Source: Nocardia niwae NBRC 108934 = DSM 45340
GTDB lineage: Bacteria > Actinomycetota > Actinomycetes > Mycobacteriales > Mycobacteriaceae
Assembly (NCBI RefSeq): GCF_001613465.1
Contig: NZ_BDCK01000020.1
Span: 275,086-339,085, forward strand
DNA length: 64,000 nt
Reading direction: 5' to 3'
Within the stretch, counting starts at the first letter, position 1, and the number at the start of each line of letters is the position of its first letter. Below, piece by piece: positions 41,148 to 51,382 of the stretch. Both the position numbers and the translations under genes were made by a program. A model generated the notes under the pieces. That model did not search any database, was not told the origin of the DNA, and saw nothing but the letters and a program-made list of their open reading frames with translations.

Positions 41148-43067
41148 TCAGGCCCCGGTGGCGAAGTCCCCGTGGTTGCCCATCGCCTGGGTGAGCAGGC
41201 TCTTGCGGTACTGCTCCAGGGCGACGAGATCGCCGAAGAGGGCGAAGTATGCGTCCGGCTGCTCGGTCGACGAGACCCGCTGGAGCTTGGACTTGAGCTC
41301 GGCGATCTGCCTGCCGACCCATGCCTCCTGGGTGCGCGCCAGGACCCCGGCGACGAAGCGCGGGATGTCGGCCTCCGATTTCACCGGTAGCGGCTCGTTG
41401 GCCAGCTCCGACAGCAGGGCGCGCACGGTCAGGTCGTCGGTGCGGTCGGCGACGGCGTTGACCCACTCGGCGCCACCGAGTCCCGCCGCGGTACCGCCCG
41501 CCTCGGCGATCAGCGCGCGCAGAACCGTGTAGGCGGGGTGGGTGAAAGCCTCGGCCTCGAGTGCGTCGAAACCCGCTCCGGCCAGCGCCGGGTACTGCAG
41601 CGCGGCCGCGAGCGCCTGACGTTGCGGCAGGAGCGTGGGGTCGTTCGGATTGGGCCGTGCCGCAGGATGTTCGGCGACCACTTCGCGCGGCGCGGCCGCT
41701 CGCACCGCCCCGGTGCGGCCTCCGCCGTTGCGGTGCCGCTTGGCTTCTTCGCCGACGCGGCGCACGACGGTCTGGATGTCGTCCCAGCCGACCCAGCCCG
41801 CGAGTTTGGTGGCGTACGCCTTGCGCAGGGCGTTGTCCTTGATCTGCGCGACCACCGGCACCGCGCGGCGCAGCGCCTCCACCTGCCCCTCGGCGGTGTC
41901 CAGATTGTGGTCGGCGAGCAGGCCGCGGATGACGAACTCGTACAGCGGCGTTCGCCGGGCGACCAGATCGCGCACGGCCGCGTCGCCGGATCGCTGTCGC
42001 AGCTCGCACGGGTCCTGCCCGTCCGGCGCAATGGCGATATACGTCTGACCGGCCAGTTTCTGATCGCCGGAGAAGGCTTTGAGGGCCGCCGCCTGGCCCG
42101 CGGCGTCGCCGTCGAAGGTGTAGATGATCTCGCCGCGCCAGAAGTTGTCGTCCATCATCAGGCGGCGCAACAGGGCGAGGTGCTCGTCTCCGAAGGCGGT
42201 GCCGCACGAGGCGACGGCGGTCTTGACCCCGGCCAGGTGCATCGCCATGACGTCGGTGTAGCCCTCGACGACGACCGCCTGGTGCCCCTTGGCGATCTCG
42301 CGCTTGGCGTGATCCAATCCGAACAGCACCTGAGACTTCTTGTACAGCAATGTTTCCGGCGTGTTGATGTACTTGCCGGGCATGGTGTCGTCGTCGAAGA
42401 GTTTGCGGGCGCCGAAGCCGATGACATCGCCGGACAGGTTCCGGATCGGCCACAGCAGCCGCCGGTGGAAGCGATCGATAGGGCCGCGCTGACCCTGCTT
42501 CGACAGCCCGGCGGCCTCCAGCTCCTTGAAGTCGAAACCCTTCCGCAGCAGATGCTTGGTGAGCCTGTCCCACCCCGCGGGGGCGTAGCCGCAGCCGAAA
42601 GTGTGCGCGGCGGCGGCGTCGAAGTTGCGATCGGTGAGATATTTGCGGGCGGCTTCGGCTTCCGGCTCGCGCAGCTGGGCGATGTAGAACTCGTGTGCCG
42701 CCGCGTTCGCCGCGACCAGGCGGGACCGGGTGCCCCGGTCGCGCTGCACCGAGGTGCCGCCGCCTTCGTAGTTGATCTGGTAGCCGATCCGGTCGGCCAG
42801 CTGCTCGACCGACTCGACGAACCCGACGTGCTCGATCTTCTGCAGGAAAGCGAAGACATCGCCGCCCTCACCGCAACCGAAGCAGTGGAACAGCCCGTGA
42901 TTGGGGCGCACGTGGAACGACGGCGACTTCTCGTCGTGGAACGGGCACAGACCCTTCATGGAGTCGGCTCCGGCGCGCTTGAGCGCGACGTACTCGCCCA
43001 CTACGTCTTCGATCCGGACGCGCTCGCGTATCGCCGCGATATCGCGATCAGGAAGTCGTCCGGCCAC
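41148..43067 (-). CDS. dnaG: DNA primase
   Basis: 639 residues, equal in length to M. tuberculosis DnaG. The N-terminal zinc ribbon shows Cys41-His44 and Cys62-Cys65 (CPFH, CFGC), the RNA polymerase domain carries VVVEGYTDVMA and YTFDGDAAG of the TOPRIM fold, and a helicase-binding C-terminal domain follows. It makes RNA primers for replication forks. GTG 43067 is taken because a -10-like TAGACT stands seven bases before it, suggesting a leaderless transcript, and the length fits. Confidence 0.97.
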   Translation of the reverse strand: MAGRLPDRDIAAIRERVRIEDVVGEYVALKRAGADSMKGLCPFHDEKSPSFHVRPNHGLFHCFGCGEGGDVFAFLQKIEHVGFVESVEQLADRIGYQINYEGGGTSVQRDRGTRSRLVAANAAAHEFYIAQLREPEAEAARKYLTDRNFDAAAAHTFGCGYAPAGWDRLTKHLLRKGFDFKELEAAGLSKQGQRGPIDRFHRRLLWPIRNLSGDVIGFGARKLFDDDTMPGKYINTPETLLYKKSQVLFGLDHAKREIAKGHQAVVVEGYTDVMAMHLAGVKTAVASCGTAFGDEHLALLRRLMMDDNFWRGEIIYTFDGDAAGQAAALKAFSGDQKLAGQTYIAIAPDGQDPCELRQRSGDAAVRDLVARRTPLYEFVIRGLLADHNLDTAEGQVEALRRAVPVVAQIKDNALRKAYATKLAGWVGWDDIQTVVRRVGEEAKRHRNGGGRTGAVRAAAPREVVAEHPAARPNPNDPTLLPQRQALAAALQYPALAGAGFDALEAEAFTHPAYTVLRALIAEAGGTAAGLGGAEWVNAVADRTDDLTVRALLSELANEPLPVKSEADIPRFVAGVLARTQEAWVGRQIAELKSKLQRVSSTEQPDAYFALFGDLVALEQYRKSLLTQAMGNHGDFATGA

Positions 43068-43213
43068 GGCAGAGAGTCTAGGCGAACACGGGGCCGACGC
43101 GCCCGGGCGGCTCCGCACAGCGAGTTCCGGCCGAACCCGCCGTCGAGCGGGGTCGCCGCCGGCGTCCGGCTCTTCTCGGGTCGTCGCCGAGCCGGGATCG
43201 CCCGGCCGAGGGG

Positions 43214-43963
43214 TCAGGAGCGCTCCAGCTCCGCGCGGATCACCGCGACCGTGTCGGCCAGCCGCGCCTGGTGGGAGCCCTGCCAGTAGATCCGGCCGCA
43301 CTCGAGGCACTGCCTGAAGGTGTTGTAGTAGCGGCGGGTGAGCGGTTCGAGCCGATCCTCGACCTCGGCTTTGGCGACCTCGGCGACGACGCCGCCGCAG
43401 CGCAGGCACCGGGTGAACGGATCCAGGCGCGCGACGAGGTCGAGCCGCCGAACCACCTCGACGACCTGGTCGACCGGCTGATCGGACCGGATGTAGACGC
43501 CGTGGGTGACGTTGCGGCGCTTCAGCAGCCCCCGGTCACGGGTGAGCAGGATCCGATGCTCGGCCGCCGACACCTCCGCGAGTTCGGCGTCTCCGGCGTC
43601 CCACCGGCAGTGCACGTCCAAGCCCAGCAGTCGCATCAGCTTGGCGAGGCCGCCGAGATTCACGTCCGCGAGGAACCGGGGCTCACGCAAGGGGTGGGGG
43701 CGAACTCTGGTCACACCACCGATGTCGAGGGTCTCGAAGACGGGATAGGCGGTGATCCGCCCGCCGGGGCGCGGACGATGGTCGAAGCCGACCGGTCGTC
43801 CGTCGACCAGGATCAGGTCGACCTCGGTGTGCGGGATGCCTGCGGCCTCGATGACGTCCTTCACGGTCTGGTGCGGGCGACAGGGCCGGCGCAGCGCGGT
43901 GAACCGCTCGCCGGGCCGCAGGAAGTCGTTGAGTTCGGCGTATACACGCAGGTCGACGTTCAT
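43214..43963 (-). CDS. Mut7-C RNase-domain protein with ubiquitin-like N-terminus
   Basis: 249 residues. The first ~85 form the ubiquitin-like fold found before Mut7-C domains; the rest is a PIN-like Mut7-C domain ([31 protein letters not shown]) with a zinc ribbon (CLRCG and CLECG). Members are predicted RNases. Acidic residues expected in the active site (Asp in FLADV, Asp in LTRDR) are kept. Its ATG overlaps the stop of the upstream FIST gene by four bases, so both are made together. Confidence 0.87.
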   Translation of the reverse strand: MNVDLRVYAELNDFLRPGERFTALRRPCRPHQTVKDVIEAAGIPHTEVDLILVDGRPVGFDHRPRPGGRITAYPVFETLDIGGVTRVRPHPLREPRFLADVNLGGLAKLMRLLGLDVHCRWDAGDAELAEVSAAEHRILLTRDRGLLKRRNVTHGVYIRSDQPVDQVVEVVRRLDLVARLDPFTRCLRCGGVVAEVAKAEVEDRLEPLTRRYYNTFRQCLECGRIYWQGSHQARLADTVAVIRAELERS

Positions 43964-45114
43964 TCGACGAACAGCGCCATCGACGCCGTGAACCCGTGCA
44001 GCGCGTTGCGGCCGGCGATGGGCCCGATCTCGCCCGCGGCGAAGAAGCCCGCGAGCGGAATGCCGTCGAGCAAGTCCTCGATCGTCGTGGCGTCGTGATC
44101 CGCGATCCCGAACATCCGGCGGCCTCGTCCGTTGCAGGTGAACAGCAACGCACCGGCCGGACGCCCGGCCAGATCGGTGCGCGCCCGCGCCAACGCCGCG
44201 CGCAGGTCCCGGTCCGCGCCGATCGCGTCGCGCACCTGGAATTGGACGGTGGTGCCGACCTCCACGACCTCGCCCACCTCGATCGCGCCGCTGGACGGGT
44301 CGGCGCCGAGCAGGCCGCGGATCAGGAAGTCACCCTGCCCGGGTTCGGCCAGATGCTCGTCGACGACGAATCCGATCTGCAGTCCGCGCGCGAGCTGTTC
44401 CTGCTGATCGGGGGGCAGCACAGCGACGATCTCGCGCAACCGTTCGATCGGGGGCAGGCCGCCGAGCCCGGTGATCACCGTGCCGTCCGCACCGGTGACG
44501 GTGTAGGGGTAACCGATCGGCCTGCAGCCCTGGGACACGATCGGCACTCCGTGCAGGCCGGGCAGGCGCACCCCCACCGCGCCCGAGGTGACCACGGCGT
44601 GGTCGCGGAACAGCCGACTGCCTTCGGGGCCCCGGCCGCCGCTCACCAATCCGCCCATCACGATGGTGCCCGGCAGATCCGTGTTCACGTACTCCAGCAG
44701 GAGATCGGCCGGGAATGAGTAGGGGTCGGGCAGCAGCAGGTGGAAGTCGCGCGCGGCCTTGTCGAAGCGATAACCCGCGAGCAGCCCGCCGCTCGCTGTG
44801 CGGAGGAAGTCCAGCTGGAAGGTCTCGGCGGCGGGCAATCCGGTGGCCAGCCACACCGCGACCGCGGGCTCGTCCTCGATCTCGCGGCGACCCGCCACGA
44901 TCGCCTGGGCCACGCAGCCGACCAGAGCGGGTACCCGGACCGTCCGGTGCACACCGGAGAGCACCTCCACGGCCTCGTCGGTGTGCGCGCGGGAGGCGAG
45001 CAGCACAGCGAGGGACGGCGCCTCGCCCGCGAGCTGGTCGCGGGCGAGCGCTGCGGCCTCCATGCCCGCTCGCCGCGCTTCGGGCGCGGTGGAGAGCCCT
45101 ACTCCGATCCGCAC
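43960..45114 (-). CDS. FIST domain sensor protein
   Basis: 384 residues: an N-terminal FIST domain ([20 protein letters not shown], then [18 protein letters not shown]) and a FIST C domain ending [25 protein letters not shown] domains are thought to bind small ligands such as amino acids. No signalling output domain is attached. GTG 45114 has GGAGG just before it, at short spacing. It overlaps the Mut7-C gene, suggesting a ligand-linked RNA-processing pair; this is an inference. The gap 45115-45454 to the next gene holds nothing recognisable. Confidence 0.88.
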   Translation of the reverse strand: MRIGVGLSTAPEARRAGMEAAALARDQLAGEAPSLAVLLASRAHTDEAVEVLSGVHRTVRVPALVGCVAQAIVAGRREIEDEPAVAVWLATGLPAAETFQLDFLRTASGGLLAGYRFDKAARDFHLLLPDPYSFPADLLLEYVNTDLPGTIVMGGLVSGGRGPEGSRLFRDHAVVTSGAVGVRLPGLHGVPIVSQGCRPIGYPYTVTGADGTVITGLGGLPPIERLREIVAVLPPDQQEQLARGLQIGFVVDEHLAEPGQGDFLIRGLLGADPSSGAIEVGEVVEVGTTVQFQVRDAIGADRDLRAALARARTDLAGRPAGALLFTCNGRGRRMFGIADHDATTIEDLLDGIPLAGFFAAGEIGPIAGRNALHGFTASMALFVE

Positions 45115-45454
45115 CCCTCCATGGTAGCCAACCGGAAGCTGGAGGGAATTGCGTTGGCATACAGCACTTTTCGTCGTCGATATGGCGGAAGGATCCGCAT
45201 CGAGGGCGGTGCGCCGAGGTCGGCCGCTCGTTACTCCGGTGGCGCGGCCGGTACGACGACGATGCGAGCAGGTTGCGATTCGATAGCTGTTCCCTGGCGC
45301 ACGAGCTGTCAAACCGTCTTCCCAGTCCGGAGAGGTCCGGCGAATCTGGGTGACAATGACCGAACCACAGTTTGCTTTCGGTCACGCGAGATCAGAGAGT
45401 CGGCGCAGGCCAGCGCACCGCGGCACGACCTGATGAGGACAGGCGGGAGACATC

Positions 45455-48400
45455 GTGAGTCAGCCGTCGCGGATCGACACGGGTGAACTGCGCGCGCTCG
45501 TGTCGACGCTGGAGCGGCTCATCGTCGATGCCTCCCGGACAGTCGGTGAACTGAAGGCGGCCATCGCCGACGCCGAGGCGCTCGTCAGCGATGATCTCCG
45601 TGCCGACGCGGTGTTCGCGCCGGCGGCAATGGAAATTCAGGCTTCGGAGACCGTGTCCGAAGCGGACGTACCCAAGGCGATGCCCACCCCGTGGGCCCGG
45701 AAGACCTCGGCGACCCCGTGGTCGAGGCGCGTGATCCGACCGTGCCCGACGGCGCCGAGCGCACCGGTGCGAGTGTCCGTGCCCCATGAGGTGGCCGTTC
45801 CGGCGGTCGAACTGTCCGCGCCCGCCGGGCCACCGGTCGCGGCGCGATACGCGCAATCCGAATCCGCACCTCGCCGGACCGATGCCGCAGACGATCCCGC
45901 GTCCAGTCGGCGCACGGACATGGCCGACGGCTTTCCCGCCACCCCACCGGCCGTCGTCACCGCCGATTCGGGCCTGATCCAGCGGCCGGGCCGCGTGGAT
46001 CGTTCCGCACCCGGCGAACGGGCCGAAGGCTTCTCTGTCCGTCGGACGGACCTGCCCGACGCCTTCGCACCGATCCGGCACACCGACGCCGCGCCCCGCC
46101 ATCCGGCCGATATCCCCGACCACTCCGCCCCCATCCAGCGCACCGATGCCGCATCCCGCCGGACGGACACTCCGGACGTCTCGGCAACCAACCGGCGCAG
46201 CGACACCACATCCCGGCCCCGCCGGACGGCTCCTCCGGACGCCTCGGCTCCGATCCAGCCGACCGGCGGACCGCCCGCCCCGCCGGTCGAGAACCCGAAC
46301 CGCACCGCGGGTGTACCGCCGAGGAACCGGGCTGACGGCGGGGCGCGTCGCCCACGGATCGATGCTGCCGAGCGAGCCGCGTTCGTGCCGGAGATAGACG
46401 TCGCGCTCCGCTTACCTCGACCGGACACCGCCGACACCTTCACGCCGCACCGACACCTCGACATCGAGGACGCCCCAAGACCGAAGAGTCGTCCGGCAGA
46501 CCGCGACCCGGAGCCGGCGAGCGACTCCGCGCCGATCCCGCAGACCAACCGCGCCGACGACTCGACTTCAGCACCCACACGCAGGCCAGCGACCAACCGC
46601 TACACACCCCGACACCTCGACATCGAGGACACCCCGAGACCGACAAGTCGCCCCATGGACGCCGAAACGGGGCCGGGGAGCGACAACGCGCCGACCCGAC
46701 AGACCGGCGTCACCGACGACTCGACCCCAGCACCTGGACGCACCCCCGGGACCGACCGCTTCCCATCTCACCGACACCCGGACACGAACACGCCAAGTCC
46801 GACGAGTCGCCCAACGAACGCCGAACCAGGCCCCGAAAGCGACTCCGCACCGAGCCGACAGACCAACCTCACCGACCACTCGACCCCAGCACCCACCCCC
46901 ACCCCAGAGACCAACCGCTTCCCATCTCACCGACACCCCGACACCGCTGACACCCCGAGACCGACGAGTCGCCCAACGGACGCCGAAAGCGACTCCACGC
47001 CGATGCGGCAGACCAACCCGGCCGTCGACTCGACTCCGGCACCCGCGCACGCCTCGGAGACCGACGGCGCGCCCCCTCCCGAGCCGACGCGGCAGACCGA
47101 TGGCTGCGAAGCAATCGACCGCCAGGCCGGCGGCATCGACCGGACCTGGCTGCCGGACGACTCCGCAGCGACTCCGCTGATCGGCGCGGCCGCCTCGCCG
47201 GTCATGCCGGCGGATCCCCCCGCCGTTCCGCGGCCGACGATCAACCCTGACGACCCGGTGCCTGCCCCGCGAATGGACGCTGCTGAACGGTCCGCCTCCG
47301 CGCCGGAGGCCGATGCCGATCCACATTTCATCGCCCATACCACCGCGAGCCGCCCGGCGGCCGGGGACGCCGCGCTCTCCGATGCCACCGACGAACCCGT
47401 ATCGCGGCGACGAACCGACACCTCCCCCGACTCGACCGCCGCTCCGTGGATCGACGCCCTGCGTTTCTCCTGGCTCGACGCTTCGCCCGATCCACAGCTC
47501 GGCCCGCCGGGCACGGAAACGACGGACGGCACCGCCCAGGGCCGATCCGACCCGCGGACCGGCAAGACCGGCGGCCTCCCCCAGCCATCGGGCACCACGG
47601 GCCGGTTCGAAGCCAGCCGAAAGACCGGCACGGCTTCCCCCACGATCGTCCCACTGGGCGAATCCGCGCCACTCCCGCAGCCCGGCCCCACTGACGCCGC
47701 GCTCGGCCGAAGACCCGACGCCCAGGGCCGGCCCAAGCCGATCGATGACGCCCCCACCGCGCACCGATCCGGACAACAGCGGGTCGCCGCCGACAACTCG
47801 GATCCGCTCGGCACGGCGCAGAATCCGGCGCCTCGAACAGCGGTGGCGCACCCTCGTCCGTCCGTCCCGCCTACCACCGGCTCCGCGAACCCGGTCCGCC
47901 AGACCGATCCCGCCCCTCCGCAGCAGACCCACGGCACACGTGGCGCATCGGCCCAACGGCCCGACTCCGCGTCCGCCCAGAAGCACGGCCGCGCACCCAT
48001 CGAACGGAACAGCCCGGCGCAGCGGCCCACGGTCACCGAGCGCACCGGCGCCCCCGACCCATCCGAGGCACTTCGCATCGCCCGCGAGATGTCGGCGCGG
48101 CACGGCTTGGAAGTCGTCGGATTCGAAACCGCGACCGTGGACATCCAGGTGATCCGGGAGATCGCCTCCGCACTCGATGAGCTGCTCACGAAATATCCGA
48201 TGCCGCTGCGAGGGGTCGAACTCACCGACGACGCGCAAGCTCGTCCGAGGCCGGATCGCACACCGACAGCTGAGCAGTCCGCCATCTGGATCGTCCTGGA
48301 CCGGGCCGCCTTGACTCCACCGGCTCCTGTGGAGACGCGCAGGGTCTTCCGTCGGCGCGGCCCTGCCGAACGGCCGGTGTACACGGCGGTCGCTCGCGAG

Positions 48401-48646
48401 TTCGCGGGTGCGCTGGACGCCGCCGGCGGGTTCCGGGCCCGGCAAGAAGCACTGCGGACATTGATCAACGAGTCGTTGCGTGGCGGCGGCGGAGGTCTCG
48501 GACTGCTGGATCCCGGCCGGGCCCTGATCGATGGCTTCACCGAGGTGGTGCTTCGGGGCGAGCGAGCAGGCGCGCCGGCCAAGGAACTGCACGGCGCGCT
48601 GGTGAAGATGGCCCGAGCGGAGTCCTCCGACGGCCTGTCGGCATGA
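45455..48646 (+). CDS. 1063-residue disordered repeat protein with folded ends
   Basis: The first ~55 residues are a helical segment (TGELRALVSTLERLIVDASR). Residues ~60-870 are low complexity, rich in Pro, Thr, Asp, Arg and Ser, with imperfect repeats built on 'FPSHRHPDT...PRPTSRPTDAE' around 390-520. The C-terminal ~190 residues look folded: helical SEALRIAREMSARHGLEVVG, then DELLTKYPMPLRGVEL and AIWIVLDRA. A stretch VAREFAGALDAAGG (around Arg981) sits where zincin-type proteins would have HEFGHALD; both histidines are missing, so if related it is inactive. GGGAG precedes GTG 45455. Function is unknown. Confidence 0.75.
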   Translation: MSQPSRIDTGELRALVSTLERLIVDASRTVGELKAAIADAEALVSDDLRADAVFAPAAMEIQASETVSEADVPKAMPTPWARKTSATPWSRRVIRPCPTAPSAPVRVSVPHEVAVPAVELSAPAGPPVAARYAQSESAPRRTDAADDPASSRRTDMADGFPATPPAVVTADSGLIQRPGRVDRSAPGERAEGFSVRRTDLPDAFAPIRHTDAAPRHPADIPDHSAPIQRTDAASRRTDTPDVSATNRRSDTTSRPRRTAPPDASAPIQPTGGPPAPPVENPNRTAGVPPRNRADGGARRPRIDAAERAAFVPEIDVALRLPRPDTADTFTPHRHLDIEDAPRPKSRPADRDPEPASDSAPIPQTNRADDSTSAPTRRPATNRYTPRHLDIEDTPRPTSRPMDAETGPGSDNAPTRQTGVTDDSTPAPGRTPGTDRFPSHRHPDTNTPSPTSRPTNAEPGPESDSAPSRQTNLTDHSTPAPTPTPETNRFPSHRHPDTADTPRPTSRPTDAESDSTPMRQTNPAVDSTPAPAHASETDGAPPPEPTRQTDGCEAIDRQAGGIDRTWLPDDSAATPLIGAAASPVMPADPPAVPRPTINPDDPVPAPRMDAAERSASAPEADADPHFIAHTTASRPAAGDAALSDATDEPVSRRRTDTSPDSTAAPWIDALRFSWLDASPDPQLGPPGTETTDGTAQGRSDPRTGKTGGLPQPSGTTGRFEASRKTGTASPTIVPLGESAPLPQPGPTDAALGRRPDAQGRPKPIDDAPTAHRSGQQRVAADNSDPLGTAQNPAPRTAVAHPRPSVPPTTGSANPVRQTDPAPPQQTHGTRGASAQRPDSASAQKHGRAPIERNSPAQRPTVTERTGAPDPSEALRIAREMSARHGLEVVGFETATVDIQVIREIASALDELLTKYPMPLRGVELTDDAQARPRPDRTPTAEQSAIWIVLDRAALTPPAPVETRRVFRRRGPAERPVYTAVAREFAGALDAAGGFRARQEALRTLINESLRGGGGGLGLLDPGRALIDGFTEVVLRGERAGAPAKELHGALVKMARAESSDGLSA

Positions 48647-48656
48647 CGACGCGGGA

Positions 48657-49916
48657 CTAGACGTTCAGTTCCACCGCGACCCGCTCCAAGCGGCTTTCGG
48701 TGTAGGAGGCGATCTGGTCCACCACGACGCGCACGCGAGCCGCGTCGTCGGTCGCCGCGTTCCAGAACGGCAGCAGCACCGGATCGAGAGTGCGCGGTGC
48801 GGTGGCCAGCAAGCGATCGGCGACAGCGAGGATGCGTTCGCGCTGCGCGGCCTGCCGCAACCGGTGTGCCGGGTCGGACATGACATACCGCAGCGCCACG
48901 GTCTTCAGCAGCGCCACCTCGGCGGCGACGATGCGCGGCACCTCCAGGTCCGCGGCGTACCGGGACAACGGTTCCGGCCCGGCCACCTCTCTCGTCGCCA
49001 TGATCGCGGCGGTGGCGAAGCGGCCGACGAGTTCGCTGGTGAGGCGCTTCAGCGCGACGGAGGCGGTGAACGTGCCGTCGTACCCGGACGCCCCCGCGAC
49101 CACCGGGAGTTCCGACAGCCGCTGCGCGGCGGCGATCAGTTCGTCGGCAGCCAGTGAATGCTGGAACTGGCCGAGCGCCGCCAGCGCGTCCTGTTCGGCG
49201 GGGTCGGCCAGTGCGCGCAGATCGATCCGGCCCGCGATGACACCGTCCTCGACGTCGTGCACCGAGTAGGCGACGTCGTCGGACCAGTCCATGATCTGAC
49301 ATTCGAGGCTGCGCCGCCGGTCCGGCGCGCCCTTGCGGATCCACTCCAGGCGCTCGGTGTCGACCTCGTAGGCGCCGAACTTGGTGCCGGGACCCGTTCG
49401 GCCCCAAGGGTATTTGAGCGCCGCGTCGAGCGCGGCCCGGGTGAGGTTGAGGCCCGCGCCGGCGGCGTCGGGCTCGAGCACCTTGGGTTCCAGACGGGTG
49501 AGGATGCGGAGGTTCTGCGCGTTGCCTTCGAAACCGCCGAAGGCGTCGGCGAAGGTATCGAGCGCCTTCTCGCCGTTGTGGCCGTAAGGCGGATGGCCGA
49601 TGTCGTGGGCCAATCCGGCGAGGTCGACCAGATCCGGGTCGCAGCCGAGGCCGTCGGCGATGCTGCGGCCGATCTGGGCGACCTCCAGGGAATGGGTGAG
49701 CCGGGTACGCGGCGTGTCCGCCTCGCGCGGACCCATGACCTGCGTTTTGTCGGCCAGTCTGCGCAGCGCCGCGGAGTGCAGCACGCGGGCCCGGTCGCGG
49801 GCGAATTCGGTCCGGTGGCCGGTCTCGAACTCACTGCGCGGCGGGCCGAGCCCCGCGGTCTTGGCGCCCTCGACGACGAGGCGTTCGGTGTCGTGATCGG
49901 TGTACCGGCCGCTCAT
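48657..49916 (-). CDS. dgt: dGTP triphosphohydrolase-like protein
   Basis: 419 residues with the HD-domain metal motifs of Dgt: [27 protein letters not shown] and [17 protein letters not shown]. It cleaves dNTPs to nucleosides and triphosphate and controls nucleotide pools. It follows the short YdcF-like gene with a six-base gap on the minus strand, and its position near dnaG matches M. tuberculosis Rv2344c. It ends ten bases from the stop of the convergent repeat protein gene. Confidence 0.95.
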   Translation of the reverse strand: MSGRYTDHDTERLVVEGAKTAGLGPPRSEFETGHRTEFARDRARVLHSAALRRLADKTQVMGPREADTPRTRLTHSLEVAQIGRSIADGLGCDPDLVDLAGLAHDIGHPPYGHNGEKALDTFADAFGGFEGNAQNLRILTRLEPKVLEPDAAGAGLNLTRAALDAALKYPWGRTGPGTKFGAYEVDTERLEWIRKGAPDRRRSLECQIMDWSDDVAYSVHDVEDGVIAGRIDLRALADPAEQDALAALGQFQHSLAADELIAAAQRLSELPVVAGASGYDGTFTASVALKRLTSELVGRFATAAIMATREVAGPEPLSRYAADLEVPRIVAAEVALLKTVALRYVMSDPAHRLRQAAQRERILAVADRLLATAPRTLDPVLLPFWNAATDDAARVRVVVDQIASYTESRLERVAVELNV

Positions 49917-49922
49917 CGGGCG

Positions 49923-50618
49923 TCACTGTCCTGCCGTGTAGGTGAAGTCCGCCGAGAAGTGGGTTAGCTGGTACCACAGCAAGGCGCCGGTCTCCCTGGC
50001 GATGCCGTGCGCCTGGGATTCGCGGGTGTAGACGGCGGGGCCGGTTCTGGTGGGGGCGGTCCACGCGTCCAGCCCTTCGTCCCGGGCCATGGTGCGCGTG
50101 CGCAGCGAGTGCCAGGGATCACTGACCAGCACCGCCGACGACATGTCACGCGCCCGCATCGCCGTCGCCACGGCTTCGATGCTGCGCAAAGTGTCCGAAC
50201 CGGTTTCGACGGCGAGGATCTTGTCGGCGGGCACGCCGCGCGCCTGCAGGTAGTTCTTGCCCGAGGCGGCTTCGGTGAACAGGTCGCCCTCCTGCTTGCC
50301 GCCCACCGTGATGACCCGCGGCGCGACACCGGCCCGGAACAGCTTGTACGCCTGGTCGAGTCGCGCTTCGAAAACCGAGGACGGCGTACCGGAGTACTGC
50401 GCCGCACCGAGTACGACGATCGCGTCTGCCTTCGCGTAGTCCTCGATGCGCGCGACCTGCCACACCCGGAAGGCGGTCCCGCCGACCAGCACCGCCCCCA
50501 TCACCACCGAACCGACGACCAGCCGCCGCGTCCAGCGCAGCAACCCGGCGCCGAAGCCGTATGGCCGGGCAGGGTCGGGCGCCGGGAGAGCCCGGGTGCG
50601 CATCGTTGGCAAATCCAC
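49923..50618 (-). CDS. YdcF/SanA-like protein
   Basis: 231 residues: one N-terminal membrane helix (LVVGSVVMGAVLVGGTAF), then a DUF218 domain with AIVVLGAAQYSG, VITVGGKQEGD and AVLVSDPWHSLRT. The family includes SanA, linked to envelope permeability. GTG 50618 is the likely start; ATG 50603 is an alternative. It leads into dgt with a six-base gap, and follows the MBL-fold gene by 55 bases. Confidence 0.87.
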   Translation of the reverse strand: MDLPTMRTRALPAPDPARPYGFGAGLLRWTRRLVVGSVVMGAVLVGGTAFRVWQVARIEDYAKADAIVVLGAAQYSGTPSSVFEARLDQAYKLFRAGVAPRVITVGGKQEGDLFTEAASGKNYLQARGVPADKILAVETGSDTLRSIEAVATAMRARDMSSAVLVSDPWHSLRTRTMARDEGLDAWTAPTRTGPAVYTRESQAHGIARETGALLWYQLTHFSADFTYTAGQ

Positions 50619-50673
50619 ACCCCAAGTCTGCCAGGAGCGGCGCGGGGCCTCGTGCGGTAACCGTCAGGGGCGG

Positions 50674-51351
50674 TTACCAGCCGCGCTCTTGCCAGGTCGG
50701 GAGGGCGGGACGCTCGGCGCCGAGGGTCGTGTCGTCGCCATGGCCGGGATAGACGACGGTGTCGTCGGGGTAGCGATCGAAGAGTTTGGCGGAGACATCG
50801 GTGAACAGCGAGGCGAAGTCCTCCGGGGAGGTGGTGCGCCCGACGCCACCGGGGAACAGCGAGTCCCCGGTGAACAGGTGCGTGCGTCCCGCCCCATCGG
50901 TGAGCGCGAGGGTGATCGAGCCCGGCGTGTGGCCACTCAGATGAATGACCTCGAAGACCAGCTCGCCGACGGTGACGGTGTCGCCGTCGGCGAGCAGCCG
51001 GTCGGGGCGCACCGGGAGCGGGTCGGCGTCGAGCGGGTGCGCCGCGGTCGGGGCGCCGGTGGCGGCGGCGGTCTCGCGCAGCGCCATCCAGTGGTCGCGG
51101 TGCTGATGGGTCGTGACGATCAGCTGGACCTGCCCGGGCGCTTCCTGCTCGACCAGGGCCGCGATGCGCGCCGCTTCGTTGGCGGCGTCGATGAGCAGGG
51201 CGGCGCCGGTTCTGGTGCACTGCACCAGGTAACAGTTGTTGTCCATGCCGCCGACGGACATCTTGACGATGCGCGCGCCGGGGACATCGCGCTGCTGCGG
51301 GTTCGAATCCGGGGACACATGGCCGCTGTACGGGCGATCGATGGTGATCAC
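50674..51351 (-). CDS. MBL-fold metallo-hydrolase (glyoxalase II-like)
   Basis: 225 residues with THQHRDH at 81-87, HLSGHTPGS, LFTGDSLFPGGVGR and VYPGHGDDT, the metal ligands of the metallo-beta-lactamase fold in the hydroxyacylglutathione-hydrolase branch. It hydrolyses a thioester or similar bond in the cytoplasm; since actinobacteria lack glutathione a mycothiol ester is plausible. GTG 51351 has a -10-like TAGCAT about seven bases upstream. It is divergent from the TPM-protein gene. Confidence 0.9.
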   Translation of the reverse strand: MITIDRPYSGHVSPDSNPQQRDVPGARIVKMSVGGMDNNCYLVQCTRTGAALLIDAANEAARIAALVEQEAPGQVQLIVTTHQHRDHWMALRETAAATGAPTAAHPLDADPLPVRPDRLLADGDTVTVGELVFEVIHLSGHTPGSITLALTDGAGRTHLFTGDSLFPGGVGRTTSPEDFASLFTDVSAKLFDRYPDDTVVYPGHGDDTTLGAERPALPTWQERGW

Positions 51352-51382
51352 GGAAACGATGCTAGCGAGCTAGATTCGTGCC

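Noticed and set aside
41538..43289. Long plus-strand frame of 583 codons opposite dnaG
   Set aside because: Antisense to a fully conserved dnaG; no protein family is recognised.
46568..49407. Long minus-strand frames opposite the disordered repeat protein and dgt
   Set aside because: They are Arg/Gly-rich with no family motif; the plus-strand frame has a ribosome site and folded ends, and dgt is conserved.
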